Part shown: positions 37,536 to 46,036 of the stretch, piece after piece
How the letters are laid out: each line of letters begins with the position of its first letter
How positions within the stretch are numbered: position 1 is the first letter of the stretch
NCBI RefSeq assembly: GCF_017254915.1
Contig: NZ_JAFKCT010000003.1
Coordinates: forward strand, 1 to 64,000
Direction of reading: 5' to 3'
From: Algoriphagus oliviformis
Lineage (GTDB): Bacteria; Bacteroidota; Bacteroidia; Cytophagales; Cyclobacteriaceae
Length of the DNA: 64,000 nt
The notes under the pieces: generated by a model
Seen by the model: the letters and a program-made list of their open reading frames with translations, nothing else
What the model was told of the DNA's origin: nothing
The model's database searches: none
Made by a program: the position numbers and the translations under genes

Positions 37536-37644
37536 CTGTATTCGTACGGGAATTCCCGCTGGAAAATCCCTGATTTTCGTCTAAATTACGGCAAAATCGC
37601 GAGCCAAGACCGCTCTTTTGCCTGCAAAGTCTACTACTTTTTTC

Positions 37645-38073
37645 ATGAAAAAAATCGAGACCAACATCCTCATCGAAGCCTCACCCGACCAAATCTGGAC
37701 GGTGTTGGGCGACTTCGAAAACTACCCAAACTGGAATCCTTTTATCCCCTTCATCAGCGGAAGCAAGTCTGTAGGACAAACGCTCGAAGTGAGAATCCAG
37801 CCTCCCGGAGGCAGCGGAATGACCTTCCGTCCCCAGCTGCTCCAGTTTGATCCCGGAAAGGAATTCCGATGGAAAGGGCAATTGCTTTTTCCGGGGATCT
37901 TTGACGGGGAGCACTTTTTCATCTTGGAGAAAAAGGCCGAAAACCAGACGCTTTTGACGCATGGCGAGCTTTTTTCCGGCTTGCTGGTCGGCTTGCTTGG
38001 CGGGATGCTTGCCAAGACCGAAGCTGGCTTTCGCCTGATTAACGAGGCACTGAAGGCCAAGTGCGAAGGCTGA
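37645..38073 (+). CDS. SRPBCC-family protein
   Basis: A 142-residue START/Bet v1-like fold protein. Typical features are ETNILIEASPDQIWTVLGDF, then NYPNWNPFIPFI, EVRIQPPGGSGMTFRPQ and a long C-terminal helix. Members bind hydrophobic ligands, and the ligand here is unknown. The ATG at 37645 gives a normal SRPBCC N-terminus, whereas an upstream frame start at 37618 adds nine unrelated residues. It is followed, after 50 bp, by a DoxX-like membrane protein on the same strand and the two may be co-transcribed. Confidence 0.85.
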   Translation: MKKIETNILIEASPDQIWTVLGDFENYPNWNPFIPFISGSKSVGQTLEVRIQPPGGSGMTFRPQLLQFDPGKEFRWKGQLLFPGIFDGEHFFILEKKAENQTLLTHGELFSGLLVGLLGGMLAKTEAGFRLINEALKAKCEG

Positions 38074-38123
38074 AACTTTTTCCGATCGTCGAGGTTTGCT
38101 AGATTGGACAAACCGACTTTTGA

Positions 38124-38540
38124 ATGAAACTTTTGAAAACCATCCTCCGGATCACGCTGGGCACTTTTATGGTGGTGGCGGGAGTCGGCCACCTGACCTT
38201 CCAGCGGGAGGAATTCCAGGCCCAGGTGCCGCGCTGGCTTCCCAGTGACCCACGATTTATGGACTTTGTCGTGCTGTCCTCGGGAGTCGTCGAGATCGCG
38301 CTGGGCTTGGCCATGATCTTCTGGACTAAGAAAAAGGCCAAAGTTGGCTTGGCCTTGGCGATCTTTTATGTCCTCGTCTTTCCCGGCAACATCTCCCAGT
38401 ATATGAACAGCATCGATGCCTTTGGGCTCGACACGGACCAAAAGCGCTTGATCCGACTGTTTTTCCAGCCCGTTTTGATCCTCTGGGCGCTGTGGTCAAC
38501 GGACGCACCGCCTTTCCGCAGGAGAAAAATCCCAGGCTGA
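38124..38540 (+). CDS. DoxX-like four-helix membrane protein
   Basis: A 138-residue integral membrane protein with four predicted helices at about 7-23, 47-67, 73-95 and 108-126. The N-terminal LRITLGTFMVVAGVGHL and the VVEIALGLAMIF block match DoxX/DoxD-like proteins. The function of small DoxX proteins is mostly unknown, and some act in redox or thiosulfate metabolism. It may be co-transcribed with the SRPBCC gene upstream. Confidence 0.8.
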   Translation: MKLLKTILRITLGTFMVVAGVGHLTFQREEFQAQVPRWLPSDPRFMDFVVLSSGVVEIALGLAMIFWTKKKAKVGLALAIFYVLVFPGNISQYMNSIDAFGLDTDQKRLIRLFFQPVLILWALWSTDAPPFRRRKIPG

Positions 38541-38551
38541 AGCTGCCAAGA

Positions 38552-39166
38552 TCACCTTTTCAGCTCCTGCATCTGCTCGGGACTCTCGATCACCACTTCA
38601 TTGTACTGCAAGGTCCAGCCCATTGACTTGGTCAGGATGTAGATATTGAGGAGCTCGCTCATGAGCCGCTCCCGGGCATCGTCTTTGAGGCCCGATGCTT
38701 CGATCTTTTCGCGGATTCGCGAGGTGACGGAGCTCTTGATCTTGTTGTAGTCCTTCGCCTCAAACTTGTTGAAGTAATCCTGGGTCACATCGTAGTATTC
38801 GATCTCGGGATAGACGTTGACGACCGGTTCGGGGATGGATTTGAGGATGACCGTCTTGTTGGCCTCGTCCACTTCCGTCTCCAGCTTCCGCAGGTCGTAC
38901 TCCACGGTGGCTTTGGCGTTGACCACGACCAGGGCTTTTTTGTCAGTAGTCCAAAGGTTCATGAAGAGGCTTTGGGAATTTTTGAAGGTAAAAACCTGGG
39001 AATAGTAGCCCTCGGTCACGATCAGTTTTCCCACGCTCAAGATCTGCTGCTGGATGAGTGCGGTGTCGGCTTTGATCTCTTCTTTATCTGCTTTTTTGTC
39101 CACCACAAACCAGACAGCTCCCAAAACCAGCAGGGCGGCGACAAATCCTAAGGCGAAACGTTTCAT
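38552..39166 (-). CDS. DUF4230 domain protein
   Basis: A 204-residue protein with an N-terminal membrane anchor (residues 4-22, LGFVAALLVLGAVWFVV). The extracytoplasmic domain has VGKLIVTEGYYSQVF, then KKALVVVNAKATVEYDLRK, typical of DUF4230. Its function is unknown. Common in Bacteroidota. The gene is convergent with the DoxX-like gene (11 bp apart) and on the same strand as the downstream-lying monooxygenase gene with 64 bp between them. Confidence 0.85.
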   Translation of the reverse strand: MKRFALGFVAALLVLGAVWFVVDKKADKEEIKADTALIQQQILSVGKLIVTEGYYSQVFTFKNSQSLFMNLWTTDKKALVVVNAKATVEYDLRKLETEVDEANKTVILKSIPEPVVNVYPEIEYYDVTQDYFNKFEAKDYNKIKSSVTSRIREKIEASGLKDDARERLMSELLNIYILTKSMGWTLQYNEVVIESPEQMQELKR

Positions 39167-39230
39167 GAAAGAGATGTCATAAAGGTGTGATCAAATAAAC
39201 GAATAAATCCCCGCGTAGCCAGACCGGAGA

Positions 39231-40235
39231 TCAAAGCTTAATCTCGCGGATGGCCTGCGCGGCGAGGTCAAAGGAATGCAGCCGAGCCTCGTGGTCATAT
39301 AGGTTGGAGGTAAGCATCAGTTCGTTGATCCCCGTATGCCTCACCAGGTCCGCCAAGCCCTCCCTGACGGTGTCCTTGGTTCCTACAAAGGTCACGGCCA
39401 TCATGTTTTGGATCGCTGCCGCCTCGGCCTCGTTCCAAATCTCCGACATGTCCTCCACCGGCGGTCGGAGCGGATAGGATCGCTGGCGGATGATCCCCAG
39501 TGCCATTTGGTAAAAAGACGTGGCCAAAAAGTGGGCCTCTTCTTCCGTATCGGCTGCAATCACATTGACACAAGCCATGGCAAAAGGTTCCCTCAAGTAC
39601 TCCGACGGACGAAAGTGATCCTGATAGTACTTCACCGCCTGCATGAAATAAGCCGGGGCAAAATGGCTGGCAAAAACATAGGGCAGTCCCCGCTCCGCCG
39701 CCAATATCGCACTGCTCATGCTGGAGCCGAGAATATAGATCGGCACGTCCAAGCCCTCTGCGGGGAAAGCCCGTACCGGGGAGCGGGAATTGTCCAGGGA
39801 AAAGTAGCGCTGCAGATCCTCCAGATCCTGGGGAAAGTCATTGACCGTCTCCACTCTCCCACGCCGCAGCGCGGAAGCGGTCCGCTGATCCGTGCCCGGT
39901 GCGCGTCCGAGCCCAAGGTCTATCCTCCCCGGGTAGAGTCTTTCCAGTGTCCCGATCTCCTCGGCCACCATCAGCGCGCTGTGGTTGGGCATCATGATGC
40001 CGCCGGATCCGACCTTGATGGTCTTGGTGCCGCCTGCGATGTATCCCATGAGGATCGCCGGAGCGGAGCTGCCGACAAAGGGCATGTTGTGGTGCTCCGC
40101 CAGCCAGATCCGGCGGTAGCCCCAGTCCTCGGCATGGCGAGCGAGGTCGAGGCTTCGGGCATAGGCGTCAGCGGCATCCGAACCCTCCCGGATCAGGGCG
40201 AGGTCGAGGATGGAATAGGGAAGTTGGTCAGTCAT
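39231..40235 (-). CDS. LLM-class flavin-dependent oxidoreductase (luciferase-like)
   Basis: A 334-residue TIM-barrel flavoprotein. Family blocks are YRRIWLAEHHNMPFVGSSAP near residue 40, VGSGGIMMPNHSALMVAEE and PGRIDLGLGRAPGTD. This subgroup (MsnO8/YhbW type) uses reduced FMN and oxygen to oxidise an unknown substrate. The start at 40235 (MTDQLPYSILDLALI) is usual for the family, and the upstream open frame adds a non-conserved piece. It is divergent from dapA, with about 180 bp between them. Confidence 0.92.
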   Translation of the reverse strand: MTDQLPYSILDLALIREGSDAADAYARSLDLARHAEDWGYRRIWLAEHHNMPFVGSSAPAILMGYIAGGTKTIKVGSGGIMMPNHSALMVAEEIGTLERLYPGRIDLGLGRAPGTDQRTASALRRGRVETVNDFPQDLEDLQRYFSLDNSRSPVRAFPAEGLDVPIYILGSSMSSAILAAERGLPYVFASHFAPAYFMQAVKYYQDHFRPSEYLREPFAMACVNVIAADTEEEAHFLATSFYQMALGIIRQRSYPLRPPVEDMSEIWNEAEAAAIQNMMAVTFVGTKDTVREGLADLVRHTGINELMLTSNLYDHEARLHSFDLAAQAIREIKL

Positions 40236-40382
40236 CAGTAGAGCAGGATTACAGAGATCAAAAACCGACAATCCCTCCAATTCGTTCGCGGGCCAAAATT
40301 TTTATCCCCGCGAATATTCGGGGCACGGGCCTGGGAACCTCCAAAAAAAGCCGGCAGGCCTACCAAAACTCGGGGAAGGCTA

Positions 40383-40390
40383 TATCTTTG
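40383..40390 (+). promoter_or_regulatory. -7 box upstream of dapA
   Basis: TATCTTTG fits TAnnTTTG exactly, 23 bp before the dapA ATG. No TTTG -33 element is found at the expected distance, so only the -7 box is supported. Confidence 0.4.
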
Positions 40391-40413
40391 CACCCTCAAA
40401 CACAATAAATACC

Positions 40414-41274
40414 ATGAACGCATTCAAAGGCACCGGGGTGGCATTGGTCACTCCTTTTCATGACGACCAATCGATAGACTTTGCGAGTCTGAAGCGGCTG
40501 ATCGATCATGTAGTTTCCGGAGGAGTGGACTATCTGGTGGTACTGGGTACTACCGGTGAGTCGGCTACACTCAACTCTTCCGAAAAGAAACAGGTGCTGA
40601 AAGCCTGCCTGGAATACAACGCAGGACGCGTGCCGGTCATGCTCGGGATCGGCGGCAACAACACCCATGCCGTGATCAACGAGATCAAAAATACCGACTT
40701 CTACGGCGTGGCCTCGGTCCTATCCGTGAGCCCCTACTACAACAAGCCTAGCCAAGACGGCATCGTCGCCCACTACGCCGCGATAGCGGACGTCTCCCCG
40801 GCACCCGTCGTCTTGTACAACATTCCCGGCCGCACCATGTCCAACATGACGGCCGCCACTACCCTTCGCCTCTCCCACCACCCCAACATCGTCGGGATGA
40901 AGGAAGCCAGCGGCAATCTGGAGCAGTGCATGCAGATCGCAGCGGCCATGCCAAAAGACTTCCTCCTGCTCTCCGGAGATGACCTGATGACCAAGGCCCT
41001 GATGGCCGTGGGCGGCAGCGGAGTGATCTCCGTACTGGCCAACGCTCTCCCCGAGACATTCAAAAAGCTGACCCACGGCAGCCACGAGGAGGCACTGCAG
41101 GCCAGCTACTCCCTGCTCGGGCTCAACAGCCTGATGTACCTCGAAGGAAATCCCGTCGGCATCAAGAACCTCCTGATGCACCAGGGCATCTTGGAAAGCG
41201 ACCAAGTCAGACTTCCCATGCTCAAGGCCAGCCAAGAGCTGAGCGACCAAATCAAAGCCGCCCAGCAGCACTGA
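40414..41274 (+). CDS. dapA: 4-hydroxy-tetrahydrodipicolinate synthase
   Basis: A 286-residue TIM-barrel aldolase-type enzyme. It condenses pyruvate with aspartate semialdehyde, the first step of the diaminopimelate and lysine pathway. The Schiff-base lysine is K163 in VGMKEASGN. The substrate-binding GTTGESATL (about 44-52) and the Tyr/Arg block VLYNIPGRTMSNM are present. Length is normal (about 292). It is followed after 5 nt by xseA on the same strand, so the three genes dapA-xseA-xseB are probably one operon. Confidence 0.96.
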   Translation: MNAFKGTGVALVTPFHDDQSIDFASLKRLIDHVVSGGVDYLVVLGTTGESATLNSSEKKQVLKACLEYNAGRVPVMLGIGGNNTHAVINEIKNTDFYGVASVLSVSPYYNKPSQDGIVAHYAAIADVSPAPVVLYNIPGRTMSNMTAATTLRLSHHPNIVGMKEASGNLEQCMQIAAAMPKDFLLLSGDDLMTKALMAVGGSGVISVLANALPETFKKLTHGSHEEALQASYSLLGLNSLMYLEGNPVGIKNLLMHQGILESDQVRLPMLKASQELSDQIKAAQQH

Positions 41275-41279
41275 AGCGC

Positions 41280-42587
41280 ATGTCCCCTCTCTCCATCTCC
41301 CAACTGACCGAACAGATCCGGCTGACGCTGGAAAACGAACTGGAGCCGGTCTATTGGGTGGTGGGCGAGCTGGCGGACTTCCGTCAGGCTCCCCAGGGCC
41401 ATGTCTATTTTGAGCTGGTAGAAAAGCAAGGCAACCAAGTCCTGGCAAAGATCCGCTCCAACCTCTGGCAGTTTACCTACCGGTCCGTCGCGGCCAAGTT
41501 TGAGTCCGTGACCGGGACCAGCCTGAAAAACGGCATGAAAGTCCTGGCCCAAGTCGCGGTCAACTACCATCCAGTCTATGGACTGAGTATCAACGTCAAG
41601 GACATAGATCCTTCTTTTTCCCTCGGAGAAAGGGCCAGAATCCGCCAAGAAACCATCAACCGCCTCACCCAGGAGGGCTTGCTCCGACTCAATGCACGGT
41701 TTGAACTTCCCCCGGTCGTACAGCGCATCGCCATCGTGTCCAGCGCTACGGCGGCTGGCTATGGGGACTTTGTCAACCAGCTGGACCAAAACCGGTATGG
41801 CTACCGGGTGGACCATCGCCTCTTTCCCTCGCTGATGCAGGGCAACGAGGCTGTGGCGAGTCTGCTTTCGGCTCTGGAAAAAATCAAAGCCGAACAGGAA
41901 GTCTCCCGCCTCGACGCGGTGGTGATCATCCGGGGCGGAGGCGCACAGCTAGACCTGGACTGCTTTGACGACTACCGACTGGCGGCAGCCATTGCGGATT
42001 TCCCTGTGCCGATTTTCACAGGCATCGGCCATGAGCGGGACGAGACCATCGCGGATCTCGTCGCCCATACCCGGCTAAAGACGCCTACCGCGGTGGCGGA
42101 ATTTCTGTTGTCCGGCTTTAGGGAATTTGAGGAGAATCTGGGCATGGTGTTGCAGCGCTTGGACAGGTCAACGCGGCAGCAGCTCAGGGAAGAAGAAAAC
42201 AGAATCCACCAGTTTGCCCTTCGGGCAAAAGCTTTGGCCAACAACCGGGTCTCGCTCGAAGGAGAGTCCATACGAAACCGCATGAGCCGCATAGAGTCGG
42301 CTGCCAAAGGCTTGCTGAAGATCCAGTCGCTCAACCTGGCCAGTGTAGAAAAGGGCATCAAGTCCAGCTCGGCTTCATTTCTCCACAAGCAACAGGAAAG
42401 GCTGGAAAACCGGGAAGCGCTCCTGCGTCAGCTCGATCCCGAATCCATCCTCAGACGAGGCTATACCCGCACCGAACTGGGCGGAATCCCCGTCCATCTC
42501 GCCAAACCGGCCTCCGGAGACGAACTGCTGACCATCACGCCGGACAGTAGAATCAAAAGCACCATCATCCAAATCGACAAAAAATGA
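41280..42587 (+). CDS. xseA: Exodeoxyribonuclease VII large subunit
   Basis: A 435-residue protein with an N-terminal OB fold (ITQL-type start SISQLTEQIRLTLENEL, YWVVGELADF), the catalytic domain (RIAIVSSATAAGYGDF, VVIIRGGGAQLDLDCFDDY, FTGIGHERDETIADLVAH, LKTPTAVAEFL) and a C-terminal coiled coil (about 285-395). With XseB it degrades single-stranded DNA and takes part in repair. The ATG is 5 nt after the dapA stop, and its own stop overlaps the xseB ATG by 4 nt. Confidence 0.96.
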   Translation: MSPLSISQLTEQIRLTLENELEPVYWVVGELADFRQAPQGHVYFELVEKQGNQVLAKIRSNLWQFTYRSVAAKFESVTGTSLKNGMKVLAQVAVNYHPVYGLSINVKDIDPSFSLGERARIRQETINRLTQEGLLRLNARFELPPVVQRIAIVSSATAAGYGDFVNQLDQNRYGYRVDHRLFPSLMQGNEAVASLLSALEKIKAEQEVSRLDAVVIIRGGGAQLDLDCFDDYRLAAAIADFPVPIFTGIGHERDETIADLVAHTRLKTPTAVAEFLLSGFREFEENLGMVLQRLDRSTRQQLREEENRIHQFALRAKALANNRVSLEGESIRNRMSRIESAAKGLLKIQSLNLASVEKGIKSSSASFLHKQQERLENREALLRQLDPESILRRGYTRTELGGIPVHLAKPASGDELLTITPDSRIKSTIIQIDKK

Positions 42588-42772
42588 AAGAGCAAAGCTA
42601 TACCGAAGCCATGGCCAGACTGGAAAATATCCTCGGCCAACTCGAGGAGGGAAACAAGTCCGTGGATGAACTTTCGGCCTTGGTCAAAGAAGCCGCAGAG
42701 CTGGTCAAGTACTGCCGAGCCAAGCTAAGAAGCACCGAGTCAGATATCCAAGAGGCTTTCCAGGACATCTGA
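42584..42772 (+). CDS. xseB: Exodeoxyribonuclease VII small subunit
   Basis: A 62-residue helical protein with YTEAMARLENILGQLEEG and VDELSALVKEAAELVKYC, the two-helix pattern of XseB. It binds several copies per XseA chain. The ATG overlaps the xseA stop (ATGA), which shows translational coupling. Confidence 0.93.
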   Translation: MKEQSYTEAMARLENILGQLEEGNKSVDELSALVKEAAELVKYCRAKLRSTESDIQEAFQDI

Positions 42773-42871
42773 TCCAGCGGCCGAAACGGGCCTTCAATCC
42801 CCGTCCTGAGCTCTTTGGCATATTTGTTGCGTTTTAGCAGCTCCCAAAGACAATTATCAGGATCTTTTCAC

Positions 42872-43576
42872 ATGAAGCCCCTCTTCAAACATCTGGCATT
42901 CCTCCTTCTTTTGCTTTCGTCAGGAACGATCCAGGGACAAAATTTCTACAAAGAACGAATCTCCAGAGACAACATTCTTGCGATTGGCATCGGCCCGTCC
43001 TTTGCCTATCTCGACAATGGCGGACAGTATCGCGCCCTCTCTTTTGCCATCAAACCTTCCGTATCCGTAGGCCTGACCAAGAGGCTCAGCAATTCCCTCG
43101 ACCTGCGGAGTACCCTCGGCTACCAGTACATCAGCAACGGCGGCAACCCTTCCTTCGCAGTAAGGGACATGTGGTACGAAAACTACTCTTCCTTCACCGC
43201 CAAAGGCCCGCTCTACTACTTTGACGTGACCCCGCGAATTTACCTCAAGGGCTTTTCCAACCATATGCATCGCAGTCTCTTCAACCTCTACGGTGGCGTA
43301 GGCCTAGGGATACTACACTCCCGAACGGAGCAGACCAAGTCCTTTGAGAGTGAGGAGATCCCGACAGAACACAAAATCACAACAGGATACGTCCCCGTGA
43401 GGGCAGGGCTGAGCTACCGACTGGGCCCCTACTCCGACATCGCGCTGGAGGGCACCATGATGCTGACTTTTACAGACAATCTCGACGGAAATGTAGGGTT
43501 CAACCGCTTTGCAGACCATCTCTTCCAAACGCAACTGATGTATCGCATGTACTTTGTCCCCAAAAACAAAGACTGA
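42872..43576 (+). CDS. Outer-membrane beta-barrel protein, porin-like
   Basis: A 234-residue exported protein. The signal peptide is MKPLFKHLAFLLLLLSSGTIQGQ. The mature chain alternates hydrophobic and polar residues in about eight strands with aromatic girdles (YFDVTPRIYLKGF, NLYGGVGLGILHS, HLFQTQLMYRMYF). It ends in a strand just before a short charged tail. This is the pattern of an eight-stranded outer-membrane barrel of the OmpA/OmpW size class. No ligand or partner can be named. A terminator follows at 43597. Confidence 0.75.
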   Translation: MKPLFKHLAFLLLLLSSGTIQGQNFYKERISRDNILAIGIGPSFAYLDNGGQYRALSFAIKPSVSVGLTKRLSNSLDLRSTLGYQYISNGGNPSFAVRDMWYENYSSFTAKGPLYYFDVTPRIYLKGFSNHMHRSLFNLYGGVGLGILHSRTEQTKSFESEEIPTEHKITTGYVPVRAGLSYRLGPYSDIALEGTMMLTFTDNLDGNVGFNRFADHLFQTQLMYRMYFVPKNKD

Positions 43577-43596
43577 GCAATATCCCTTTCCAAATG

Positions 43597-43629
43597 AAGG
43601 CAGGCCGGTTGGCTTGCCTTTTCTTTTTT
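43597..43629 (+). terminator. Rho-independent terminator after the barrel gene
   Basis: Stem AAGGCAGGC (43597-43605) with GCTTGCCTT (43612-43620), one G-T pair, followed by TTCTTTTTT. Confidence 0.8.
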
Positions 43630-43679
43630 GATCTTTTGCCAAAAGAGGCTTATTTTCAATAGGAAAGACTCTCAAAGAG

Positions 43680-45377
43680 ATGGCTCAGCAAGAAGTTTTC
43701 ATATCCTACGCCTGGGGTGGCGAAAGCGAAAAGGTAGCCGAGGAGCTGGAAAAGATCCTCAACGCCAACTCCTTCAACCTAGTCCGGGACAAGACCCATC
43801 TGGAGTTTAAAGGCCTGATCAGGGAATTTATGCAGCGAATCGGCCAAGGCCACCTGGTAGTCTTGGTCATCAGCGACAAGTATCTGAAGTCCAAAAACTG
43901 CATGTTTGAGCTCTTGGAAGTAGCGAAGAGGGGAGAATTCCACGACCGGGTATTTCCCATTGTCCTCCCGGACGCCAAGATCTACGACGCGTTTTCGCTC
44001 ATAGACTACGTGGGCTATTGGGATCAGGAAATCAGAGCCCTGAACGCCAAAATCAAGGGTATAGACAGTCTGGCCGACACCCGAAAAATACTGGAAGAAC
44101 TCGATCTCTACGCCGATATCCGCGGTGCCATCGACGACCTGGCGGGGAAAATCGGCAACATGAACACGCTTTCCCTGGAAACCATGCGGGAAAGAAACTA
44201 CCTGCCACTGCTGGATGCGCTGCGCGGCTCCGCATCCCCCACACCGACGCCTGACGGCCCCTCACGGAAAGAAGGCAAAGTCCTCTACCACATTCCCGGA
44301 ATGATGCAGCTGGACAGATGGACCCGATGTACGGTTCGCCTCGCCTGGGAGGAGATTTACCTCCGAGAAGGGATCACCATCCCCAAAGACGAACTCCAGA
44401 TCGAATCCATCCGACTGGCCGAGGTCATGCAAGTCGCCCTGACCGAGGGCAGAGATGGCCACCACTTCGAGATCAAGGCGCTAAACAACGAGGAACAGTT
44501 CATCTTTGGAGACGACTTCACCGAATGGCTTTTCGACGTCAAGCCCTTGGCCTTGGGCAGCTTTACCCTAATCCTCCGCATCACTCTCATCCACATCATC
44601 CAGGGAAAGGAACGCAAAAAGGACATCGTCCTGGAGCGGGAAGTCATCACCGAAACCGTCGCTCCCCTGCCATTGCCTCGCTTTGAGACCGCCGAGCGGG
44701 GACTCTCCAAGTCGCAGGATGCCGAGATCGACAACATACACCCAGAGCTGTCAGAGGGGCTAGCCTCTGGGTCAGTTCCCAAAAAGGAAACTTTAGCAGC
44801 CCCAGCTCCCGCTCCCACCGCAGGCGGGACAAAGACAAAAAGTTACCCACGCGATCGCCCGCCTATCGGCACTCCTTCCAAAAAAGACCCCGACGCCTGG
44901 GCTAGCAGTCCCCGTAAAACGGGCAACATCCTAATCAGACTTCTGCCCTATGCCGCTTCCCTGGCCGGGATCGTTTTCATCGCCTACTTGATCCTACCAA
45001 GAGCGGAATCGGAATATGCCGGCACTCCTGACGAGTTTACCACCGACTCCCTGGGCGTGGGTTTTCCCTTTCCGGAAGAAAAAATGCTGGTAGCTTTCAG
45101 CCTCAACGCGACCGATCCCTCGGGCGTAGCGGTGAGCGAAACGTACCTTTTTTCGGTGAGGGAGATTGACCTGGACTCTTTGGACCAACTGCAGGTCGAG
45201 GGCTATGAGATCAAGCTCATCCCCGCTTCAGATTCGATTTCCTCCCAGGCCGTGATGGTCGGAGACCTGTCTTTTGAAGCGATCCAAGACACGATGGAAT
45301 CCATCGCCAAAAAATCCGCGCAAGCCAGGGGGCAGATGATAAACCGAAAAAACCTCAGACTCCAGCCCCAAAATTAG
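43680..45377 (+). CDS. Membrane-anchored TIR-domain protein
   Basis: A 565-residue protein. Residues 1 to about 145 are a TIR domain: start EVFISYAWGG, VVLVISDKYLKSKNC and FELLEVAKR with E77 at the place of the catalytic Glu of TIR NADases. A middle beta-rich domain (about 200-325, GKVLYHIPGMMQLDRWTRC and following) is not recognised. A Pro/Ala-rich linker leads to one membrane helix at about 418-440 (PYAASLAGIVFIAYLIL) and an extracytoplasmic tail of 125 residues. It is a single gene, convergent with the UpxY gene, with a terminator upstream. A role in defence or cell death through NAD+ cleavage is possible but unproven. A signalling adaptor without enzymatic activity is the alternative. Confidence 0.85.
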   Translation: MAQQEVFISYAWGGESEKVAEELEKILNANSFNLVRDKTHLEFKGLIREFMQRIGQGHLVVLVISDKYLKSKNCMFELLEVAKRGEFHDRVFPIVLPDAKIYDAFSLIDYVGYWDQEIRALNAKIKGIDSLADTRKILEELDLYADIRGAIDDLAGKIGNMNTLSLETMRERNYLPLLDALRGSASPTPTPDGPSRKEGKVLYHIPGMMQLDRWTRCTVRLAWEEIYLREGITIPKDELQIESIRLAEVMQVALTEGRDGHHFEIKALNNEEQFIFGDDFTEWLFDVKPLALGSFTLILRITLIHIIQGKERKKDIVLEREVITETVAPLPLPRFETAERGLSKSQDAEIDNIHPELSEGLASGSVPKKETLAAPAPAPTAGGTKTKSYPRDRPPIGTPSKKDPDAWASSPRKTGNILIRLLPYAASLAGIVFIAYLILPRAESEYAGTPDEFTTDSLGVGFPFPEEKMLVAFSLNATDPSGVAVSETYLFSVREIDLDSLDQLQVEGYEIKLIPASDSISSQAVMVGDLSFEAIQDTMESIAKKSAQARGQMINRKNLRLQPQN

Positions 45378-45394
45378 GGCGAAAAATTTGACGC

Positions 45395-45910
45395 CTAGTT
45401 GGACTGGGCTTTTTCCAGTACTTGGAGAAATTTCCTCGGGATGTTGACGAGCATGTTTTGGTAGATTCCCGGGATGCGGATCAGGAAGTAGTCCTTGTTG
45501 CCCCGCTCGATGACCTCCCCGGTCATGTCCTGCAGCGGCCCACCCATGACTTTCACTTTTTCTCCCGGCTCGATCACACTACCGTCTGTCTCCACGGCTA
45601 CCCCGGTGGTGACGATGCGCTCGATGATCTCGATCTCCTCCTCCCGGACGGTCGCATGCTGTCCGGAAAAATGGACAAACTTCACCGCCCCTGGGACCTG
45701 AAGGCACTCCCAGAGCTGGTTTCTATGGGTTTTGACAAAAACGTAGCCGTTGAACAGGGGACGCTGCACTTTCTTCTTCCGATCCGACCACTGCCTCAGC
45801 TCCTCCACGATTGGCAGGTACACTTCCAGGCCTCTCTCCTTCAATCTGTCCGCCACTTTCTTTTCCGACCGGGAAGCGGTGTACATCACAAACCATTTCA
45901 ATTCCTCCAT
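45395..45910 (-). CDS. UpxY-family transcription antiterminator (NusG-like)
   Basis: A 171-residue NusG paralogue. The NGN domain starts with WFVMYTASRSEKKVADRLKE and has QRPLFNGYVFVK. The KOW domain has IEPGEKVKVMGGPLQDMTGEV. UpxY proteins let RNA polymerase read through long capsule or O-antigen operons, and their genes normally open such operons. Here no polysaccharide genes follow: downstream on the same strand lies only the convergent TIR gene. The start at 45910 is chosen over an in-frame upstream codon at 45952 because the extra residues are not NusG-like. Confidence 0.85.
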   Translation of the reverse strand: MEELKWFVMYTASRSEKKVADRLKERGLEVYLPIVEELRQWSDRKKKVQRPLFNGYVFVKTHRNQLWECLQVPGAVKFVHFSGQHATVREEEIEIIERIVTTGVAVETDGSVIEPGEKVKVMGGPLQDMTGEVIERGNKDYFLIRIPGIYQNMLVNIPRKFLQVLEKAQSN

Positions 45911-45975
45911 CTCTGCATGTTTTTTGGGTGGACAAAAATACAAAATGCCCACGTCAAACTCAGGCTAAACCAATA

Positions 45976-46006
45976 AAAAACCCCCGGAACAACGTCCCGG
46001 GGGTTT
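45976..46006 (-). terminator. Rho-independent terminator of the efflux operon (bidirectional)
   Basis: Stem AAAACCCCCGG with CCGGGGGTTTT. On the minus strand six T follow directly, so it ends transcripts of the RND operon that stops at 46037. On the plus strand GTTTTG also allows some use. Confidence 0.85.
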
Positions 46007-46036
46007 TGTCAAAAAAAACCACCAACCTTAAATCAA

